In this document: piece after piece, positions 55,597 to 64,000 of the stretch
How positions within the stretch are numbered: position 1 is the first letter of the stretch
Layout of the letters: every line of letters begins with the position of its first letter
Notes under the pieces: generated by a model
The model's input: the letters and a program-made list of their open reading frames with translations, nothing else
What the model was told of the DNA's origin: nothing
The model's database searches: none
NCBI GenBank assembly: GCA_950106755.1
Contig: OX467086.1
Span: 27,112,001-27,176,000, forward strand
Origin: Climacium dendroides
Taxonomy: Eukaryota > Streptophyta > Bryopsida > Hypnales > Climaciaceae
Reading direction: 5' to 3'
Length of the DNA: 64,000 bases
Made by a program: the position numbers and the translations under genes

Positions 55597-55600
55597 TTAA

Positions 55601-58600
55601 CTGATTTTTCAAGTGAATATTATGAATACAGGGTCCACTTTGCAACCATTGGTCATGTTTTGAGCTTATGACTAAAAAAATGGTGAATTGATGTCAAGAC
55701 TACAATGGTGGAATGAAAGCCAAGACAAAAATAGTAGAATTTTGAAGCTATTGTAACAAAAACTAAAATGGAGTTTTGAAGTTATGCAACAAAAATTGAA
55801 AACATAGAGAGTTCAATGTCTTTTCAATTGAGGAAGTTGAAAAGTATTTTGAGGAAATCAATGGTGTTCAAATTAATTTCCAAAACAAGAGGGTGAAACT
55901 TTTTTGATTGAATTTTGTTTTCAACAAATGAATGAGTTGAAAAGTTTTTAGGCAACTAATGGGACTTACAAAAACAAGTGAATGTAGGGCCCTCTTTGCA
56001 TTTATGGAGTCGATATCTTTGGAGTTTTTGTCCATACACCTCTAAATTCTAGCATAACAAGTTCAAATTGTTGCCAAGATTTTGTATTAAGTGAATGGTA
56101 CAAACATGTAACATGGAAAAGACAAGCTTATAACTTTTTTTTCAAACTTCATATTGCAAGTATATATGAATTTGATTTTTGTACTTGTTTTTGAGAAATG
56201 TAATAACACTAATGTCTTCTAATAGTTCTAAGAATTTCAAATTTTTTTTGTGGACATTTTGCCGTGAATTTTTTAATTAAAAGTGAAACAATTTGACTTT
56301 TTTTTATTTGTTATGATTTAATGCATTATATTTTGTTATGAAGAGGTCTTGTATTCTGCTGCATTTTGATTCATTCTTTTGATGTTTACTGTTCTAGTTG
56401 GATTAACTTCCAAACCCTAATGGTATTTACACATTTTCTTTATAAAATCTTACAATTTGATTGAGTCTTTTGACGTTCTTGTACTATAGGAAGTTTATTC
56501 TAGTCTATAGGATGGTTGCAAGAAAGATTGACTCGTTTTTGTAGCGTTTTGCCAAAACAACAATTTGTGTTTTCTCCTCCTAAAAGCACTATGAAACAAA
56601 AAATCTTAGTCATTGATCCAAAAAATCAATGGCTAAAAGTAACATTGCAAGTATTATAACTACTTGTAAGTATTAAATCAATACTATTTGAAAAAAAGAT
56701 AGATTGCCACAAAAAATAAATTTGACAAGGTATAAATTAATAATAAATAGAAAATCATGAACAACAACAAAAAATTGACAATGTATGGGGACTTAATGGT
56801 GATCAAATTTCACCCAATAAAAGAAGTTGAAACCATCTACAATGTTCAAAAGTGCGTGTGTAAGCCCTATTTGCACAAACATGAAACATGGAGGCCATAA
56901 AATAATGTGTTTCTAAATTCCTTTTGGTAGACATATGTCTCCCTATTTTGGGAATACACCACAAAAATTTCAATTGTAGGTCATTAATTTTTGGTATTCC
57001 ATGATACTAATCCCCTATAAACCTCAAAGTGACAAAGTGTGACAAATTAGCAAAATTTACTTTTAAATTAATTCTTTTGTTTAATTTTCTAAAATAAGGT
57101 ATATGATTACAATGAAGTTATCCATGTCCAATTAAAAATTTTAAATTCATCAGGTCCCACCTTTAAAAGTTCTAGTGGAAAACAACTCCACTTCACTCTT
57201 AATGTGAAGCAAAATAATACGGGTCTTTTTTGCAATCACCTTATAGTATTAGTCTAGATTATGTATTTATTGTATTTAAAGGAAAATTATATTTTAATAA
57301 TGATCCTTCTATTGGTTGTTTACAATTGATTATGAGTTAATTCAAAATATAGAAACATCATCATAGTTAGCATTTAGATTTTTAGGGTTTAGTAGAAAAT
57401 CAAATCTTGTAAGAATCATTTGTAGAAAATTAATCAAATCCTATAAGAATCACTTAACATCAAAGTGACAATAAATGTTTGAAAGAATTTTCTATTATGG
57501 ACATTAAACTTCATTGATGAATATTGGCTAATGCAATAGAGGATCCAACTATATACTTAGTTGCACTCTACATCTTCAAAATTTCATAAACTTGAATATA
57601 TCCCTTAATCTCCTTTGGATTAATAATAGACCACTCTAATTTAAATATATTTCCTCCACCTCGAAATGATTCACAATTGTATTGATACTTTTTATGAGTC
57701 AATTCTATTGATCATGTTGTGAAAAACATATTAAGAAAGATTCCAAATTTTATATCACTTAAATTAATGAAGAACATTGCATGTGTTCATTGCAACCTTG
57801 ATAAAATTAGCCTTGATGAAGATTTTTTTTAACCTACACAAAACAACCTTAAAAAAAATTACATCCAAAGCTCGGAGGGTGCACTTAGTTCTACTACAAC
57901 AAACCATGTGCAAATAAGTGGTTTCTAATAAACTACAATTTTAGCTTCAAATTTTGAGCATTGTTTATTAATGACTATAGGATTCTACTCCCAAAATTTC
58001 AAACTCAAATAAAATATGGAATGGTTTTTAGAAGAGGTAAAAATGCACTAAAATGGCATGTTTTTTTAACTCAAATATTTTAGAGAACACATTTAGATGA
58101 CCATTGCATCAATATTCAACTCAAAATGAGCTTTCAATAGAGAGTTATTTTTAGGATTTTTTTTTTCATTTTTTAAACAATTTTTTCTTATATAATATAG
58201 GGGTGTGAAAGTTATTTTTTAGTTCTACAATGTATCTTTTTACTTCAAAAATTTATAACTAATTATTATAACAAATAAAAATATCAATAATTCAAATATA
58301 AAGTTTCAAAGTAGAAAAACCTATTCATATTTTTTCCATTTAATTTTATTTAAAATTCAAAAAGTATATAGGGATCCAAAGTTTTTTTCGCATACTAACA
58401 TCAAAAAAAGGGAAGTGCACCCCTCGAGATTCAAAGTGGACTATCATTTGAAGACCGAGGAAATAACCACAGATTGAATTTCTATTGAAGATGTGCAAAA
58501 CAACCTTAAAAAACATGACATTTAAAGTGGACTTCCATTTTAGGATGGAGGGAATAACTAAAGATCTAAGCCCTATTGAAGGTATGCATTATCTCATTTT

Positions 58601-58890
58601 AGAATGAATTGGATTTCAAAAATCACATTGGATACCTATAATTCATTTAACTAATTAGCATTTTCTTTTATATATATAACATTTTGTAAAACTTAGTGAC
58701 CAAGTAATTTCCATGTCCAATATCATTCATTGTGTAGGTTGAAAAGGTGTATAAATATGGCATGTGTCACTACAACTATTATGACTCTCAACATCCATAG
58801 AAGAGTGATAAAATAAATTATAATTGTCTAGATAGAATGTGGAATTGGCTTACAAATTTTTCATTAACAAAAGTAGTAGCAAGTGAATGG
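55601..58890. other. AT-rich intergenic DNA
   Basis: No gene, RNA gene or bounded repeat is recognised over 3.3 kb. Confidence 0.5.
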
Positions 58891-58894
58891 AATA

Positions 58895-59645
58895 AACCTT
58901 ATGCCATATATATCTTCCATTTGTAGTCTAGGTGTACCTATTTTTAAAAACACACTTCACTTCCCTTACCATCTTTGACTCAGTTTGTGCTTCAATTATA
59001 TTTTTTCTTTTGTAGACAAGCGATCATAGATCTTATGCCATATATATTTTCCATTTTGGTTTAGGGGTAATTCATGGAGTGGATGTCCCTCCTTTTAGGA
59101 GCATTTTGGGATTTAAGGTTCCTTTTTGGAGTCACATTTTTCAATATTTACATTTCTTTTTTTTTGGACAAACAATTTAGGGCCTTATGCCATATATATC
59201 TTCTATTTTTGGATTGGATGGACCTTCTTTTAGAGATGTTTTGGAATTTTTCTTTTCTTTTCTAAGTCAAACTTTTTTTTGTTTACATATTTTTCCCTCT
59301 TGTGGACAAATGGTTTAGGTTCTTGTGCCATATATATCGTCCATTTTGGACCTTGTCTTTAAGACGTTTTGGGATTTTTATTTCATTTTCTAAGTCAAAT
59401 TTTTTTTGTTTACATTTTTTTGCTTGTGGGCAAACGGTTTAGAATTTTGTGCCATATATGTCTTTTGTTTTTGGTCTAGATGGACCTTTTTTGGGGGAAA
59501 TTTTGAGATTTCTATTGTTGTTTATGTTTTTTTTTCTTTTTGTGGACAAATTGTTTAGGGCCTTTTGCGATATATACCTTCTGCTTTTAGGCTAGGTAGA
59601 CCTTCTTTTGGAGACATTTTGTAGTTTTTGTTTTCTTTTCTAAGT
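58895..59645 (+). repeat. Degenerate minisatellite, about six units of 115-150 bp
   Basis: The phrase TTATGCCATATATATCTTC or variants recur near 58901, 59036, 59187, 59327, 59450 and 59566. Each is followed by a TTTGGxxTxGGTxGACCTTxTTTT pattern and a TTTTGTGGACAAA pattern. The unit is T-rich and non-coding. Confidence 0.75.
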
Positions 59646-60685
59646 CAAAATTGGTGTTATGTATGCTAAATAAGCACAGTTTATACCAAATTAGCATAGT
59701 TTTCACTAATTTGGTGCATTTCACATTATTTTAGCATTTGTATAGTAAAGTATTAAGGGCTGAACAAAATTAGGAAAATTAGTCTATTAGAAGTTTGAAT
59801 GTAGGTAAAATTAGGGTTTGAAGCCCTCTCTCTTAGCTTTGATGTGTTTCATATGTTTTAGACAATGGGTGGAGAATTGGAGGTGTGGTAAAAAATGAAG
59901 CAAAAAGGGTAGAGGAAGTAGGAAAACGATTTAGAAGGAAGATTAAAACAATTTGTCAAGTAGGTTTTCCCCATGTAAGGGAAAAAATGAATGAAAAGTG
60001 AAGGTTTTTTAGGTCATATGGAAAAAGTACTTGAGAATGAGGGGAAAATTTTGAGTGAGATTGGACTGCCAACTTTGATGGACAATGGTAAAAGCATGTA
60101 AAATTGAATGGAGCTAAATCTCAAAGGGGTGGTGTGCCTCAAAGTTAACTTTCTAAAAGCAATAGCTTGCCTAATTCAAAGGAAGGACTAGCTCAAGGTG
60201 ACTGATTTTGTGCAAAGAAGATCTATTGCCACTACAATTGAGAGTGGCAACTTTGAAGAAGCATATCAAGAGCTTCGCAAGGATTTTGATGTTGAATTTT
60301 GATGAGGAAGTGCAAGGCCAAGTGAAGATTCCAACAAGCTTAGTTTGGATCATGTTGACAAAAATTGAGACAGTGGCAACCATTCTAGTGAGAGGTGGTT
60401 TGCTACCACAGTTGCGGTGATTGGTGGCCATTTATTTATTTTTTGTTAGGTAGTGTGAACTAGATTTTGTACTACTTACAAAACCCAGGAAACACTAGTA
60501 TAGGGGTTCTTTGTTCTAGAAAAAGGTTTAATCAGTCTAACGTATTATGACTAAAAGTCACTTACAAATAGATTTATACTTACAAGTTTAGCATTATATT
60601 AAATCACTCTTATTCCCAGGTAAAATTTGTTGGCTAGACCGTTACCAAAGTATGTATAAGTCCCGGTCCTATATAGTGTTCTAAG
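59646..60685 (+). other. Intergenic DNA with one coding-like stretch
   Basis: The part 60120-60430 is less AT-rich and has a 70-codon frame (60208-60420) and a second partial frame in another phase (ESGNFEEAYQELRKDFDV). I do not recognise a domain. It may be a decayed retroelement or gene fragment. Confidence 0.3.
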
Positions 60686-60975
60686 GGATGTCAAATCATT
60701 CTTTGTCAAATAAATCAGGTTTTGTCAAATGAATCTTATACAATGCATGCACTAGGACCTAATTACACAAGATAGTATTGATAATATGCTTCATTCATTA
60801 TACGCTTATTTTATGTTTTTATGTCAAATATGTCCAGTCAATCTACAGCTAACGCAATCATGCAGGTTTGACTAGCGTGGCTGTATCCTACGTCAAATGA
60901 GTCCCAATTGCAATGTATGATGATGTCAAATAGTTCTTCTTGGTTAAATTATGTCAAATGAGTCCAAAACCACAA
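60686..60975 (+). repeat. Dispersed word TGTCAAATGAGTC, seven occurrences
   Basis: TGTCAAAT followed by four variable bases and TC or TCC recurs near 60689, 60703, 60723, 60820, 60891, 60920 and 60953. The spacing is irregular, so it is not a simple tandem array. Confidence 0.6.
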
Positions 60976-61255
60976 GGTTAACATACAAACATAACATTGA
61001 TACAATTCACATTTCTACCAAACATAAGGAACCTAAGACCAATCACAATTTACAATTTTTCCACATATAAAACTTAGGACCAAAACAATTCACATCATAT
61101 CAAACATAAGATTTAAGTGAAACAAAGCAATCAACAAGACACAAAAGATTCAAAAACATAAACTAAAACGTAGATATATGTTTATATATAAATTTACACT
61201 TAATAACCACAAGCATATAAAATATTATTTAAAAATCAACTTTATATTTAATTTA
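60976..61255. other. AT-rich intergenic DNA
   Basis: Nothing recognised. Confidence 0.5.
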
Positions 61256-61580
61256 ATTACGGTGAATAGCCCTATAGGCACACTTGAAGCCCGAACCCGT
61301 GGATCAAAAACTCCAAGACCATACAAACTGAAAATAGTCCCTGAAAAACGCTAAAATTTACAATTTAATGGTCAAAAGACCTATATCTGTGGACTGCAGT
61401 CCCTATGGCCGTGGAGATTAGGACCCTGTGTCCGCAAAACGGCTTAAAAATCCAAAAAAACAGCTCAAAATTGCATTTTTTTAAGATTTGGCCTATGACC
61501 GCGCGGCGCACCCTATGACCGTGGGGTCAAATCCCTAATCGCTCCTTCGCAGAGCTTCAAGCTTCGTCGCAGCTCACAGC
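61256..61580 (+). repeat. GC-richer patch with repeated CCCTATGRCCGTGG words
   Basis: Variants of CCCTATGGCCGTGG occur near 61269, 61401, 61422, 61488 and 61514 in otherwise AT-rich DNA. The words are spaced irregularly. The patch could be part of an unrecognised retroelement. Confidence 0.45.
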
Positions 61581-63540
61581 GACGTCTTCGATCCAATTCT
61601 GATTAATTTTTTTTTTGGTTGATTTGTGATCGTTCAACTTATCAGACCTCACAAGCAAACGAATCTTAAGTGAAATTTAAGAATTTGTTGATTCAGTGAT
61701 GAGATCGCAACTCGCAAAAGCTTTGCCGCAAGGGCCGCAGCGATTACCAATTTCAAAAGATTTTGCCCGATTTTTCAGTGATTACGATTACCTAAGATTC
61801 CTCGTCAAAGTATTGCGATTTACCTAATTGGACTTAGAGGATTTGCACTGATTAGAGAACAACCCTGAATTTGAAACTTCCTTTTTAGATCGCTGTTGCT
61901 TCCAAATTCGATTTTGATTTCACAGTTGGATGTAGAATCTCTTAAATTGATGTTTGCGATTGTTGAAAAGGCTCAATCAATGCATTCAGTTATCGAATTG
62001 CACCATTGTCGCACCATCGCAGAAGATCAAGACACAAATTTGACCTTTTCATCAATTGTGTTCAATCTCAGTATTATCTCTCGAATTTCAACCGATTGCA
62101 GAACAGATTGGTGCATTTGATGCCGGGCGTTTGTAGGTGAGATCAGTTGATCAAGCCAGTCAGCGAGTTGCCTTAATCGACCCATATCTCAAGATTTTCA
62201 AGCGAAATTACTAACCTTTTCGTTGATTGTTGTGTAGGCTGGTCTTTCCACTTGCTTCTCAAATCCAAACAGGTTTGAATTTATGGGTTGGGCTGCTTCT
62301 CCTGATCGATGGTCAAATTTCTTGTCCGCCTAATTTTCTGGCTTCTCTCAACACCACAAGCCTCCTTCCAACGATCCAGCCGCCAACCTTCACTGCTCCG
62401 GCTTTCAAATTCCATCGCACACCCTCCAATCTCCAAATTCTTCACTAATTCACTGAAATTGAGTGTCGATGAAGATCGCAGCAACGTCAGACATCTTCTC
62501 CCCAATCCGTTTCAGATTCCCCTCGAATGTATCAAGTCAGCCAAATCTCTCACCGTAATTTCTACTCACACACTCCTGTAAGCTATCTTACAATTCTTCC
62601 AGAATCCTAACATGCCACGATTTTGAAAATTTAACAGTGCTCAATCTCTATGTACTCAAACTATCACACAGAGTAGGTTCAAATTTCACAATAATAGAAA
62701 GCTTCCACAATCTTCCAACTTTGATAAATTTCCTTCACAGTAGGTATACCAATTCACAACTTTCACACTCAATTTCTTCTTCCAATTACTCCATCACAAT
62801 AAATTCACTCAGCACTCAGATCCACACAATCCAGTAACACAAGCACGACACAGGTAAGGAAACCCTAACACCACAATAACAGAAATACAAAAACACAATA
62901 AGCCAAAGATATAACAATTACAACACAATGAAAATAATATGAATATAAATTATAAGAAATTTGGGACTTACATATTTGCCATGCATTATTTTGATTTTTG
63001 GTTTTTTATAGTTTTTGAACCAGCGTGATGATGAAGGGGTGTGACCTAAGTCACACCTCATTCATTCAAATGTTTTTTTAATTTTTAATTTTTCCGTCCA
63101 TCCTAATAGAATAACCCTATTTACACTTATAGACAACTTTTTACTTTAAAAGCTCTTTATTTCCAACTTTTGCTCAACTAAGGGGCCCCTAATAGGCTAA
63201 ATTAGTCTAAATTTATTATTTTAAATTTTTGTTTCTACAGGTAGTCTATTTGAATACCATGCTAAAATTATTGTAATATTAATTATAATCTATTTTGGTC
63301 TTGCAACATTAGTTGAGTGGTCCCAATTGGCACATATGGATTCTTGTTGGAGAGAATTAAGGGCACAATTTTGCATGATTGGATGCCTAAAACTAATATA
63401 TGGGTAGGACTTTTAGTTTTTAGGGTTTAGGACAAGCACGGAAAAATGGCCCCAAAATTTGGTTAGAATTAGGGTTTGGGTACTTGAATGATGAAATGAA
63501 AAAAAAAAGTGTTAATTTGCTTAAAAGGAATGGGATTGTT
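61581..63540. other. Intergenic DNA without recognised gene
   Basis: Base composition is mixed in 61581-62860, with short open frames lacking similarity to known families, then AT-rich again. No bounded element is seen. Confidence 0.4.
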
Positions 63541-64000
63541 AATGAAGGAGATTACTAACATTTAAGGTTTTGTAAGGTTATTGCAATGTCTTCTTTAAAG
63601 TTTGGAAGCAACCGTGGCTCTAAATACAAGGAGGAAACAATAAATAGTTCCTTCAAAGAGGTAAGTAAAGAAGTCATGAAGTAGTTGCAGTTGAAGAAGG
63701 CAAAGTGGCAAATGGGGGTTGGCATTATCGAAGGCATTCCAAAATTCTTGGCAAGTACATGGGAGATTGATTTATTCAGAGACCATGGAGTTGAAAGACT
63801 ATAAAGACACATTCTTATTGGCGTACAAGGATCCCAAGATGATTTGCTTGCTAAAGAAGAAAAAATTCATTAAGGTTCTTAGGTCCTGCCATTGTGGCTC
63901 GATGAAGGAATACATCCCTAATCTGCTCTCCATGCCCTCTTCTACTACTGATTTCTTTGGCTAATAACTATCAAGAATACAAACTAACAAAGACTCTTGA
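63541..64000 (+). other. Coding-like stretch of unknown nature
   Basis: Two overlapping plus-strand frames show coding-like composition: one from 63585 (MSSLKFGSNRGSKYKEE) with a stop after about 36 codons, the other from 63719 to 63964. A frameshift between them would be needed for a single product. No domain is recognised; it may be a decayed mobile-element gene cut by the window edge. Confidence 0.25.

Overview
The window is eukaryotic nuclear DNA and almost certainly from a land plant. The genes carry spliceosomal GT-AG introns, the one LTR retrotransposon is a plant-type Ty1/copia element, and the casein kinase and glutathione transferase are of plant type. Only three likely intact protein-coding genes occupy 64 kb. 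The rest is AT-rich DNA made of decayed transposons, many nested. The low gene density suggests a large, repeat-rich genome; the sequence does not let me name the lineage.

Layout. 1-5.6 kb: a broken copia element with a candidate 200-bp LTR. 5.6-7.1 kb: small elements (two CACTA-type MITEs and others) inserted in a relic of a glutathione-transferase gene end. 7.8-10.2 kb: TTAA-bounded repeats. 10.46-11.6 kb: MGST3-like gene A on the minus strand, with extra copies of its last coding segment behind it. 12-27 kb: gene-free DNA with MITEs, a 276-bp palindrome, a TAA-flanked element and two foldback elements. 27.27-27.94 kb: MGST3-like gene B on the minus strand. 28.3-40.4 kb: nested repeats. 41.19-46.96 kb: a 14-exon casein kinase I gene on the plus strand. 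48.7-55.6 kb: two back-to-back TTAA-bounded repeats, one holding two Tc1-type transposons with dead transposases and the other holding a perfect 23-bp satellite. 55.6-64 kb: degenerate tandem repeats and no recognised gene.

The two MGST3 genes are paralogues: same 147-residue length, same intron position, same strand, about 16 kb apart. They would encode small membrane proteins acting on glutathione and lipid peroxides. The casein kinase is unrelated to them. There is no operon and no shared regulation that I can see.

The most unusual signal is a set of non-autonomous repeats (at least eight copies in four sequence groups) bounded by TTAA and ends like CCCCTAAATG. One is inserted exactly in the TTAA of another, and uninterrupted versions of that site survive twice elsewhere in the window. 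This is a piggyBac-like insertion signature in what looks like a plant genome. The second is the array of repeated terminal coding segments behind MGST3 gene A. All comparisons were made by eye on the sequence; no database search was run.
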